This document shows positions 24,517 to 34,234 of a stretch of DNA of 64,000 nt, piece after piece. The position numbers and the translations under genes were made by a program. The DNA is from Budorcas taxicolor (taxonomy: Eukaryota > Chordata > Mammalia > Artiodactyla > Bovidae), in contig NC_068913.1 in assembly GCF_023091745.1 (NCBI RefSeq), positions 37,206,501-37,270,500 on the forward strand, written 5' to 3'. The notes under the pieces were generated by a model. The model had not been told where the DNA came from. It ran no database searches and saw nothing but the letters and a program-made list of their open reading frames with translations. The first letter of the stretch is position 1. Each line of letters opens with the position of its first letter.

Positions 24517-24724
24517 CCTGGGACTTCCCTGGTGGTCCAGTGGCCAAGACTCCAATGCAGGGGGTCCAGCTTCCATCCCAGGTTCCGTAACTAGACCCCA
24601 CATGCTACAACTAAGAGTTCACATGGCACAACTAAAGATTCTGCATGCCACAACTAAAGACTGAAGATCCCAAATGCCTAAGACCTGACACAGCCAAATA
24701 AATAAATAAAGTAAATACTTTTTT
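24517..24724 (+). mobile_element. CHR-type tRNA-derived SINE
   Basis: This starts 'GGGACTTCCCTGGTGGTCCAG' (in part) and continues with 'CCAATGCAGGGGGTCCAGC', 'CCCAGGTTCCGTAACTAGA' and repeated 'CACAACTAAAGA' motifs. It ends in (AAATA)n. A 7-bp AAAGAGT direct repeat flanks it (24510-24516 and 24726-24732). The extended CACAACTAA repeat in the tail region gives it a length above that of the other CHR copies here. Confidence 0.9.
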
Positions 24725-24732
24725 TAAAGAGT

Positions 24733-26967
24733 GTTTCTCAGTTGTTTTTTTTTTTTAAGTCCTTTCATCATGAGAAAATTTTATGCCATCATCTTACATT
24801 TATCAGGTATTTGGAATAATATTTCCTATACTGTCACAGTCCTGCTTCTTTGATGATTTTTTTCCCTAGGCATTTTTCTTTTCTTCAGCTTAATCACATT
24901 TATTCTGTAAATTAGAAAGCATATCCAAAATTTTGTAGAACTGGCAATATCGAGTCATGGTTAGAGACTGAATTTGGAATCGCAAAACACCATTTTCAAA
25001 TCTCCAGTCCAGTACTCAGTGGTAACAGAACCTCTGGCAAAGTTGTTGCTATTACTTAGTTCCTAAGCTCTTCTTCTTCATCTGCAAAATGGAAACTATT
25101 AATAGTAATTATTAATATTTGTATTTTTACCCCATGATGATATGAGATTTAAATGAGGTAATGCATATAAAACAGCAGAGCACCACAGAAAAAGTGAACT
25201 GTAGCTACTTTCACTTTTGAGTGATGGATATAAAGTTTGATGTTAAATTTATTTGCCTTTTTTTTGTTAGTGAATATGCAGATCTGTCAAGTAGATTACC
25301 TTGAGCATAAAATCTTTCACTTACTCTCAGTACAGCTTAAAAAAAATAACATTAATTACAAAATATGTGTTTATAATAAAAACTATAAAGATGCAAAGGA
25401 GAAAAATATTATGGATTTTAAAGTCATGAGAAGAGTTGAGAAAAAATACAGTATCTTCATTTTAACTAAACTTTTATTAGAAAAGATATTCATGCCAGGT
25501 TTTATGTAAAGTCTTTGAGGAGCTTATGTTCTTGAAACTTTCAGGTACACAAGGCTGAAAAAAGCTTGAGAATAATTAAAGAAGGATCTGCTCAACGAAG
25601 TGTGTAATGGGAAAGGGAAAATTTTTATTTTGTTATAACTCATGGTTGACTTTTTTCTTACCTTCTTGTGCACAAGACATTAACATTCCTCACTTGCATT
25701 GCTCTAACATAGGTAAAGCAACTGGATCCCATAGCAAACGCTAGAGATAAATTTAGTAAAATCTGTTTAATCAAACAACCTAAAAAATAAATTTCTTCTG
25801 CCCCTGATATCTTAACGTTCCTGGTGATTTACTTCCTAAGATGTCCACTTCATATTGTTTTTGCAGGATGATTGGAATAGAGGACCCTTTCATTGTTGTT
25901 TGCTTCACTTGAGTTGAGATGGAATGGTTCCAGTTGTGTAAACAGCTCTTGGTGATCTTCCAGCCCTCTTTCCAATGCCCCATGGAGATGCAGTTGATTA
26001 ACCAGGGCACAGAGTGGGCAGGTGCTGCACACAATTCCTTCACAGTTCTGTCATCCCCCTGTGAGTCTTAAGTCGGATTCTAGTCCTAGCTCTTTATGGG
26101 TTCAGACAACTAATCATAGTTTACTTTGAGGTGATTTGGGTCATGCACACAAATTGCAGATAGAATTAAGTTAATAGAGTCCTTTTATTGTGTGTATGGC
26201 CAAAGCCAGTTCGCTACAGAGGAAAAAACTTAACTGACAAGTTACTGCATGCATCATATGCTCAGAGAGAGGGACATGAAGATAGCAGTAAAGCAACTAA
26301 CAGTATCCAATTAACACAGAGGGTTAGGTTCTCCCTCCGCCTGAAATTTATCAGTAGCAACAGTTTTTATATCTGATGAAATCTGTTTACTTGTCTTTTT
26401 AAAAAAATAGGACTGTGGATATGGGAAAGGATTTTCATGATAAAAGAAGTATTTTCCATATCACTTATATATTTAGATGTTCACCTATGAGTAACTGCTA
26501 TCATAAATCTTATAAAGATACTTACCAAAAACTAGAAATTTGTCATCCACATATAATTTTTTATGAGTACACACACAAAAAATTTTAATCGAATTTACAA
26601 TTCAAAAAAGTTTACATTAAATTTTCCCATTTTAAAAAGTCATATGTGAAGAAAATTATCTTAATTCTTTTTGGATGAGTAGTGCAATTTCTCAATGTTC
26701 TTGCTTGACAGAATCTCCTTAAAAAGATGATTATGGACTATAATAGAATTTAAAACAGTCAAATACTAAACATTTACTTTCCTCGTTGAAACAATATTCA
26801 GATTAGTCCTACTGCCATAATTCATTGGTAGTTTTAGGTAATTATACAATAGTTATGCATGTTTAGCTACACTACTATGTCAAATATTGAATTAAAATTT
26901 TAAAATGTAGTATTAGGCTTCCCTGTGCAATATTACAATGCCGAGAAAGTTGAAGATGTTATTTTGT
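24733..26967. other. Anonymous AT-rich DNA
   Basis: No gene or mobile element is confidently recognised. An 87-codon minus frame at 25780-26043 has more balanced codon composition than its surroundings but no known domain. The stretch ends at the ERV insertion. Confidence 0.45.
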
Positions 26968-27497
26968 TGTAGCCACACATTCTGGGAAACAAACTCACTC
27001 AGAAGGACAATGCAGATAGTGGAATACAGTTTATTACACTGGTGGGCTCAAGGCAGAGTCTCCTCTTAGCCAAGGACCCTGACCAGTTTTTCTGAAAACC
27101 TTATATTCCCTAAGTGTACATGACAAATCCACCTCCCCAAATTCCCTGAAACTAGTCTGAACAAAGGAAAAGAAAGATATAATCAAAGTTAACCCGTGAT
27201 TCATATGCCTTAAGCCTAGGTAGGAAACAGGGGACAAGTATCAATAGGCCTGTGGTCATACCCCAATAAGCATAATAGAATTTATGATTCTATTCGGTTA
27301 CACAGATAATTAGGGTATTATTTTAGGCAACAGAGAGTCTAGGTATGAGCCCTGGGGCTCTTCCATCCAGGGGGCCTGCTTTTCGAGTTGGTATATCATT
27401 TCCATAGATATTGGGCATGTAGCTCAAAGTCCACAATCCAGCCCAAGATAGAGTCCTGCTTTCAAGATCGAGCCTGTTCTGTCTGTTTCCTCCTTCA
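26968..27497 (-). repeat. ERV 3' LTR (minus strand)
   Basis: This 530-bp LTR begins TGTAGCCAC and ends ..CCTTCA on the plus strand, so the termini read TG..CA. On the minus strand, AATAAA (27030-27035) and a TATAAGG-like box (27099-27105) are present. Its partner is at 36844-37377. The flanking bases TTGT and TTTT on the two outer sides are only three-quarters matched, so the expected 4-bp duplication has decayed or the borders are off by a base. Confidence 0.92.
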
Positions 27498-27510
27498 TTC
27501 CCTCCTCTTG
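27498..27510 (-). other. Polypurine tract of the ERV
   Basis: The reverse complement reads AAGAGGAGGGAA directly next to the 3' LTR start. That is the position and composition expected of a retroviral plus-strand primer. Confidence 0.85.
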
Positions 27511-27516
27511 ATGCTC

Positions 27517-27930
27517 TTAACTCATAGTATGTGCATCATTCATAGGGATATATTGCACCCTGACTCTCTGACGTCTAATTTGGGAGAACGACATCAACCT
27601 TTGGGTTACAAACTTCATAATACATTGTAAAATAAAGGGTCCACAAAGCAGAACTATCAAGGCAACTATGACAATGGTAAATATAATTTTCCACCAATCA
27701 CCCTTCACCCAAGATAGGACCAAAGTCCATAAAGGAAGATTATCAGACATAACTTTTACCTGACCTTTAATGTCATCTAGCATGACTGATATATAGCCAG
27801 ATAAATCAGGAATATATACACAACATTCAACTTTAATTATAGCACAGGTCTCTCTTTGTACTGAAACTATGGTTAGTCTCAAGATGATACCAGCAAGTCC
27901 TTGTATCAGCAGTTGATTGTAGAGCTTCAT
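27517..27930 (-). pseudogene. ERV env remnant, transmembrane subunit
   Basis: An open frame of 137 codons encodes the C-terminal part of an Env protein. A C-x6-CC motif (CAIIKVECC) is typical of gamma-type Env TM subunits. It is followed by a tryptophan-rich membrane-proximal stretch, a hydrophobic span (IIFTIVIVALIVLLCGPFIL) and a basic cytoplasmic tail. The start codon lies a few bases after the end of the integrase frame, as is usual for gamma-like env. However, the first residues lead almost at once into TM sequence, so the signal/SU part is missing. It could not mediate receptor binding. Confidence 0.85.
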
Positions 27931-29175
27931 CTCTTTTTCTTCTTTAAGATGATCTTGGTTTCATGGGGTTCAGTGGGGTCCTTTTCTATAGTCCACTCAG
28001 TGTCCTCCGGGTCTGCTGGTATGCTCTCTTCACCCTCACGTGGTGGATCCAGGGAGTGACACCTGCAACTTTAACTGCAGTAAGGCTGGTTAGAACAACA
28101 GTATATGGACCCTTCCAACATGGGGCCAAGAAGTGGTGTTTCTAGTCCTTGACCACAACTGATCCCTGGGCAGAAATGCATGAATCTGTTCCCCAAGGGG
28201 GAATGGCATCCTTTCTTGTACAAACTTAGTTACCTGATTTATTACCTTACCCAGTTCCATCTGGGTAAGGTAATAAATCCATCTGCTGTGAAATCTCATC
28301 TCCCCTTACCTGAGGCAAATTTGTTGACACCTGTTTTATAATGGGAGGGGGCCTCCCATACACAATCTTGTACAGAGAAGAGCCATGGGCCTGTGGGGTC
28401 ATCCTAAGTCTGAGCAGAGCCATCGGAAACAAGTCTACCCAGGAAGAGTCAGTCTCTAAGATCCACTTGGAGAATGTCTCTTTAAGTGTCCGGCTGGTTC
28501 ATTCCACCATCTCAGAATTCTGGGGCCTATATGTTGTATGTAATTTCCACCTGATGTTTAAAGTTTTGCTTACTTGTCATACTAAGTCAGCTATGAAAGC
28601 TGGGCCATTGTCCAATCCAATGCTGGTAGGAGATCCAAATCTGGGAACTATCTCCCTAAGCAGGCACCAGGCGACTTTTGATGCTCTTTCAGTCCGGGTA
28701 GGAAAAGCTTCTACCCATCCTGAAAATGTACATATTAAGACCAGCAGGTAATAGTAGTGTCGGAGAGGTTTCATTTAAGGGAAGTCGACTTCCAGGTGTT
28801 CAAAGGGCAGTGTGCCTTTTACCTGAATCCCTGGATGTTTGTCTGTGCCGAGAGCAGGCAGTGAGCAGGCAGTGTAGTTCTGAGATTTTGCCCTGCATAG
28901 GAAAGAAAGAGAAGCAGGGAACCAAGAGATATTTTCGAATTAGCTCTTCCAGTTTATCATGGCCTAGGTGGGTCATTTGGTGTGTTTGGCTTACCAGAGT
29001 GGTTGCCAGCTCCTCCAGTACCAATAATTTGCCACTTGGCAATTCCCACCATCTCTTTTTAGCCTTGATGGCCCCTTCTGCTTTGGCTAGTTGGTTTTGG
29101 GCTTCAGTGTATTTTGGAGAGTCTAGCGTTAGCTCAGGTAGCTCCGCCAATATGAGAGCTTTAACAGGGGCTTCA
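27931..29175 (-). pseudogene. ERV pol remnant: RNase H end plus integrase
   Basis: Read on the minus strand, this contains in order: a short RNase H C-terminal part (around PKYTEAQNQLAKAEGA), an integrase zinc-binding region with H-x3-H (THQMTH) and later cysteines near 28850, an integrase core with LDNGPAF at about 28600-28625, a MTPQAHGSS..YGRPPP block near 28340-28400, and a C-terminal domain ending near 27940. Stops and frameshifts separate the pieces (frames 28800-29288, 28577-28774, 28247-28432, 28090-28299). Integrase inserts viral DNA into host chromosomes; this copy is inactive. Confidence 0.88.
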
Positions 29176-29445
29176 CTTGTCACCCCCAAGCCCCTCCCTT
29201 TTTCTGTGTTACAGTTCCAATTGGGCCTCTCATTGTGGGTGGCTAGTTCTGCCCACCATTGCAGGTTTGCAGTACCCTCAGGTACCATTTCTCTTAACCA
29301 TTTTTTTGGCCTCAGTTAGGATCCTGTGTCTTTCCTCAGTGCTGAAAAGGGAGACTAGTAGTTGGATTATGTCATCCTATGCAGGGCAGTGGGTTCGAAA
29401 AATAGACTCCATTGGCCTAATCATGGCTTGTGGCTCCCCCGAGTA
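29176..29445 (-). pseudogene. ERV gag remnant: capsid N-terminal half
   Basis: The minus-strand reading around 29180-29340 includes ILTEAKKWL in one frame and PEGTANLQWWAE in the next. This matches gamma-like capsid sequence by pattern. It runs straight into RNase H sequence at about 29175 without any nucleocapsid, protease or RT between. The junction is therefore an internal deletion of roughly 2-2.5 kb compared with usual gag-pol. Confidence 0.75.
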
Positions 29446-30230
29446 AGGTGAAGCATATCTCTGCCAGTTTAATACATCCATAGAGGAAAATGTCTGGTAA
29501 TACTAGGCTACAGGGGGCTGATGGTAGTGCCCCATGCGTCCTGAACTGGAGGCTGTTGTAGCTCTCTGAGGGGCATCTGTAGTGGTGTTCTTTCCCCCTG
29601 TTCCTTGGCAGAATGCAGCCTCGAATTGCTGTGTTTTCTAGCCCCTTCCCATCAGAACTCACTGGGAGAGGTGGATACAATCTAGGAGGTCCAGCTGAGG
29701 TGGAATTCTGTGGGTATTGATCAGAGGTCTCCATTGCTGGGATTGGAGCCTGTCGAAATGGCAGCTCTACGAATTCTGGGAGAGCTGGTGGAAGAGCAGT
29801 GGCTGCTGCAGGAACTTCATCTGGCCTGGACTCGACAGCAAGGCGGCCTCCAGTCCTGGTGGAGCACTGGGAGGCAAGAGTGTCATTATCCAGTATGGGG
29901 GAGGGGTCAGGTCATCCCCCTTCAAATCCTGTAGAATTGCCTTTTTGATCATCAGTCAATTTTTGTGCCATTAATATTTTCCCCTTTCCCTTGTTCAAGT
30001 AGGAGGTTCTTGAGCTAACCCTAGCCATGAATCAATATATTGATCCAGGTGTCCTGGCTCTCTGTGACTACTGTATAGACTGCTTCCACTATTTTTAAGA
30101 TCATGGTGTTCTCTGGTAGCCATCCTACTCCCATAGGGGGCCAATTGACATCACAAAGTATGTGGACGCAGTTAGGCTTCATCTTCACCCTACAGTCTCC
30201 TCCAAAACCCTTCTTTAAATTTTTAACATG
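29446..30230 (-). pseudogene. ERV gag remnant: matrix C-terminus and proline-rich region
   Basis: Minus-strand frames 29417-29734 and 29767-29952 give a proline-rich stretch (AGPPRLYPPLPVSS, DLTPPPYW) typical of the region between matrix and capsid. It includes a PPPY late-domain-like motif. Further upstream, near 30110-30150, a WPP..VGW pattern fits a matrix core. The matrix N-terminus lies on the other side of the BovB insertion (start codon at 33727-33729). Several stops are present. Confidence 0.75.
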
Positions 30231-33200
30231 TCAGTTCATTTCAGTTCACTCACTCAGTCGTGTCCAACTCTTTGCAACCCCATGAATCACAACACGCCAG
30301 GCCTCCCTGTCCATCACCAACTCCAGGAGTTCATTCAGACTCACGTCCATCGAGTCAGTGATACCATCCAGCCATCTCATCCTCTATCATCCCCTTCTTC
30401 ACCTGCCCCAATCTCTCCCAGTATCAGAGTCTTTTCCAATGAGTCAACACTTTGCATGAGGTGGCCAAAGTACTGGAGTTTCAGCTTTAGCATCATTCCT
30501 TCCAAAGATATCCCAGGGCTGATCTCCTTCAGAATGGACTGGTTGGATCTCTTTGCAGTCCAAGGGACACTCAAGAGTCTTCTCCAACACCACAGTTCAA
30601 AAGCATCAATTCTTCAGCACTCAGCTTTCTTCACAGTCCAACTCTCACATCCATACATGACTACTGGAAAAACCATAGCCTTGACTAGACGGACCTTAGT
30701 CGGCAAAGTAATGTCTCTGCTTTTGAATATACTATCTAGGTTGGTCATAACTTTTCTTCCAAGGAGTAAGCGTCTTTTAATTTCATGGCTGCAGTCACCA
30801 TCTGCAGTGATTTTGGAGCACAAAAAAATTAAGTTTGACACTGTTTCCCCTGTTTCCCCATCTATTTTCCATGAAGTGATGGGACTGGAGGCCATGATCT
30901 TCGTTTTCTGAATGTTGAGCTTTAAGCCAACTTTATCACTCTCCTCTTTCACTTCCATCAAGAGGCTTTTTAGTTCCTCTTCATTTTCTGCCATAAGGGT
31001 GGTGTCATCTGCATATCTGAGGTTATTGGTATTTCCCCTGGTAATCTTGACTCCAGCTTGTGCTTCTTCCAGTCCAACGTTTCTCATGGTGTACTCTGCA
31101 TATAAGTTAAATAAGCAGGGTGACAATATACAGCCTTGACGTATTTCTTATTTGAAACCAGTCTGTTGTTCCATGTCCAATTCTAACTGTTGCTTCCTGA
31201 CCTGCATACAGATTTCTCAAGAGGCAAGTCAGGTGGTCTGGTATTCCCATCTCTTGAAGAATTATTCACGATTTATGTGATCCACACAGTCAAAGGCTTT
31301 GGCATAGGCAATAAAGCAGAAATAGATATTTTTCTGGAACTCTCTTGCTTTTTTGATGATCCAGCGGATGTTGGCAATTTGATTTCTGATTCCTCTGCCT
31401 TTTTTAAACTGAGCTTGAACATCTGAAAGTTTATGGTTCATGTATTGCTGAAACCTGGCTTGAAGAATTTTGAGCATTAATTTGGTAGCATGTGAGATGA
31501 GTGCAATTGTGCAGTAGTTTGAGCATTCTTTGGCATTGCCTTTCTTTGGGATTGGAATGACAACGGACCTTTTCCAGTCCTGTGGCCACTGCTGAGTTTT
31601 CCACATTTGCTGGCATATTGAGTGCAGCACTTTCACAGCATCATCTTTCAGGATTTGAAATAGCTCAACTGGAATTCCATCACCTCCACTAGCTTTGTTG
31701 GTACTGATGCTTTCTAAGGCCCATTTGACTTCACATTTCAGGATGTCTGGCACTAGGTGAGTGATCATACCATCGTGATTATCTTGGTCATGAAGTTCTC
31801 TTTTGTACAGTTCTTCTGTGTATTCTTGCCACCTCTTCTTAATATCTTCTGCTTCTGTTAGGTCCATACCATTTCTGTCCTTTATCAAGCCCATCTTTGC
31901 ATAAAATATTCTCTTGGTATCTCTAATGTTCTTGAATAGATCTCTAGTCTTCCCCATTCTGCTGTTTTCCTCTATTTCTTTGCATTGATCATTAAGGAAG
32001 GCTTTCTTATCTCTCCTTGCTAGTCTTTGGAACTCTGCATTCAGATGCTTATATCTTTCCTTTCTTCCTTTGCTTTTTGCTTGTCCTCTTTTCACAGCTA
32101 TTTTTAAGGCCTCCTCAGACAGCCGTTTTGCTTTTTTGCATTTCTTTTCCATGGGGATGGTCTTGATCCCTGACTCCTGTATAATGTCACGAACCTCATC
32201 CATAGTTCATCAGACACTCTATCAGACCTAGTCCCTTAAGTCTGTTTCTCACTTCCACTGTATAATCATAAGGGATTTGGTTTAGGTCATTCCTCAATGG
32301 TCTAGTGGTTTCCCCTACTTTCTTTAATTTAAGTCTGAATTTGGCAATAAGAAACTCATGATCTGAGCCACAGTCAGGTCCCAGTCTTGTTTTTGCTGAC
32401 TGTATAGAGCTTCTCCATCTTTTGCTGCAAAGAATATAATCGGTCTGATTTCAATGTTGACCATCTGGTGATGTCCATGTGTAGAGTCTTCTCTTGTGTT
32501 GTTGGAAGAGGGTGTTTGCTATGACCAGTGCGTTCTCTTGGCAAAACTCTATTTGCCTTTGCCCTGCTTCATTGCCTACTCCAAGGCCAAATTTGCCTCT
32601 TACTCCAGGTGTTTCTTGACTTCCTAGTTTTGCATTCCAGTCCCCTATAATGAAAAGGACATCTTTTTTGGGTGTAAGTTCTCAAAGGTCTTGTAGGTCT
32701 TCATAGAACCGTTCAGCTTCTTCAGCGTTACTGGTTGGGGCATAAACTTGGATAACTGTGATACTGAATGGTTTGCCTTGGAAACGAACAGCGATCATTC
32801 TGTCGTTTTTGAGATTTCATCCAAGTACTGCATTTTGGACTGTTTTGTTGACCCTGATGGCTACTCCATTTCTTCTAAGGGATTCCTGCCCTCACTAGTC
32901 GATATAGTAGTCATCTGAGTTAAATTCACCCATTCCAGTCTATTTTAGTTCGCTGAATCTTAGAATGTCAACGTTCACTCTTGCCATCTCCTGTTTGACC
33001 ACTTCCAATTTGCCTTGATTCATGAACCTAACATTCCAGGTTCCTATGCAATATTGCTCTTTACAGCATCGGACCTTGTTTCTATCACCAGTCACATCCA
33101 CAGCTGGGTATTGTTCTTGCATTGGCTCCCTCCCTTCATTCTTTCTGCAGTTATTTCTCCACTGATCTCCAGTAGCATATTGGGCACCTACCGACCTGGG

Positions 33201-33706
33201 GAGTTCTTCTTTCAGTACCCTATAATTTGCTTTTCATACTGTTCATGGGGTTCTCAAGGAAAGAATACTGAAGTGGTTTGCCATTATCTTCTCCAGTGGA
33301 CCAAATTCTTTCAGACCTGTCCACCATGACCTGCCCATCTTTGGTGGCCCCACATGGCATGGCTTAGTTTCATTGAGTTTGTCAAGCCTGTGGTCTTAGT
33401 GTGATTATATTGACTATAGTTTTTTGTGATTATGGTTTCAGTGTGTATGCCCTCTGATGCCCTCTTGCAACACCTACAGTCTTACTTGGGTTTCTCTTAC
33501 CTTGGATGTGGGGTATCTCTTCACAGCTACTCCAGCAAAGTGCAGCTGCTGCTCCTTACCTTGGACGAGGGGTATCTCCTCACCCCCACCCCTCCTGACC
33601 TTGAACATGGAGTACCTCCTCTAGTCCCTCCTTGCTCCTCTCGGCCACCGCCTCTGGCCTCTGGCGTGGGGTAGCTCCTCTCGGCCATGCTTGGTGCAGT
33701 CACATT
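30231..33706 (-). mobile_element. BovB LINE, near full length with 5' monomers, inserted in ERV gag
   Basis: This is the longest BovB in the window (~3.48 kb). It has the 3' tail at 30231 (TCAGTTCATTTCAGTTC on the plus strand) and RT frames at 30614-31126 (170 codons, with LRYADDTTLMAENEEE intact) and 31262-32203 (313 codons). The endonuclease region at 32220-33120 is disrupted by stops. The 5' UTR continues past the start of the copy at 47256 into GC-rich repeated units (33499-33700). It interrupts the matrix coding sequence only a few codons after the gag start. A 4-bp ATGT is shared by both sides as a possible short target duplication. Confidence 0.93.
33499..33700 (-). repeat. Tandem GC-rich monomers in the BovB 5' UTR
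   Basis: Four related units on the plus strand contain 'CCTTGGATGTGGGGTATCTC', 'CCTTGGACGAGGGGTATCTC', 'CCTTGAACATGGAGTACCTC' and 'CCTCTGGCGTGGGGTAGCTC', at about 33502, 33560, 33599 and 33658. The spacing is about 40-60 bp. Their location upstream of the ORF suggests a promoter-like array; that role is inferred. Confidence 0.75.
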
Positions 33707-33902
33707 CCCTTAGATTCGCTTCCCCCCATCTTGCTTAACATCTTGGACCTTCTACTTTTCCTTTTCATTCTGCCTGTGAACTTCTCAGTACCCTGTGTAC
33801 ATCTGATATTTCCACTCAGTGACACTTAAATTGCCATTCTGCCTCCTTCTTAATTGGCATGAGTAGAGCCTTACCTGCCAGATCCCAGAAGGAGAAGGGG
33901 GA
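33707..33902 (-). pseudogene. ERV gag start and upstream leader
   Basis: On the minus strand an ATG at 33727-33729 begins a short frame starting MGGSESK, the myristoylation-type N-terminus usual for a retroviral matrix. It meets a stop or the BovB within about ten codons. 33730-33902 is untranslated leader with no recognised motif. Confidence 0.65.
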
Positions 33903-34187
33903 TCAGCGTGTCTTCCCCTGGCAGTCAGCACAGCCAAACCAGAACACCACATGACCCAAGACTGTTTCTCCCTTAACTTTTAAAGTCCATCCTGCCTTGG
34001 TGGGCTTGATCAGGTGTGGATGAAAATACAGACGGGTTAAATATCCCACATCCCAGGCCGTCTCCGGAAAAGCCAATTTGTACTCACTTATGTATCCCCC
34101 TCCTTCTAGCTTGATAATCCCGAGGGGTTCAAGAATTTCATAGCAGATGGGACACCTCCTTGGGGATGGCAGAATATGAGCACACAA
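33903..34187 (-). CDS. Leader (pre-gag) ORF of the ERV, 94 residues, function unknown
   Basis: This frame is open from an ATG at 34185-34187 to a stop at 33903, upstream of the gag start and inside the ERV leader. It has CPIC near residues 12-15 and CADC near residues 85-88, a spacing that would suit a zinc-ribbon-like fold. The middle part is mixed hydrophobic/charged with no repeat or membrane span. Family knowledge: leader-encoded frames upstream of gag have been described in some class I ERVs. It remains open while gag, pol and env around it are broken, which may be chance for 94 codons. No function is claimed. Confidence 0.4.
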   Translation of the reverse strand: MCAHILPSPRRCPICYEILEPLGIIKLEGGGYISEYKLAFPETAWDVGYLTRLYFHPHLIKPTKAGWTLKVKGETVLGHVVFWFGCADCQGKTR

Positions 34188-34234
34188 AAGCCAAGTTTCT
34201 TCTCCTAAAAATCCCCTGGCAATTGCTTGGTATT
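34188..34234 (-). other. ERV leader remnant
   Basis: A short piece of ERV leader lies between the pre-gag frame and the BovB insertion. It continues on the far side of the BovB and BovA at 36471. Confidence 0.6.

Noticed and set aside
25780..26043. 87-codon minus frame as an env or gene remnant
   Set aside because: It was considered because of its balanced composition, but no motif supports any family.
28341..29319. Plus-strand frames of 136 and 197 codons as genes
   Set aside because: They are antisense shadows of the ERV integrase/RNase H/capsid remnants, whose motifs are clear on the minus strand.
33426..33829. Plus-strand frames of 82 and 65 codons
   Set aside because: They lie in the antisense of the BovB 5' UTR monomers and the ERV leader and have no coding signature.
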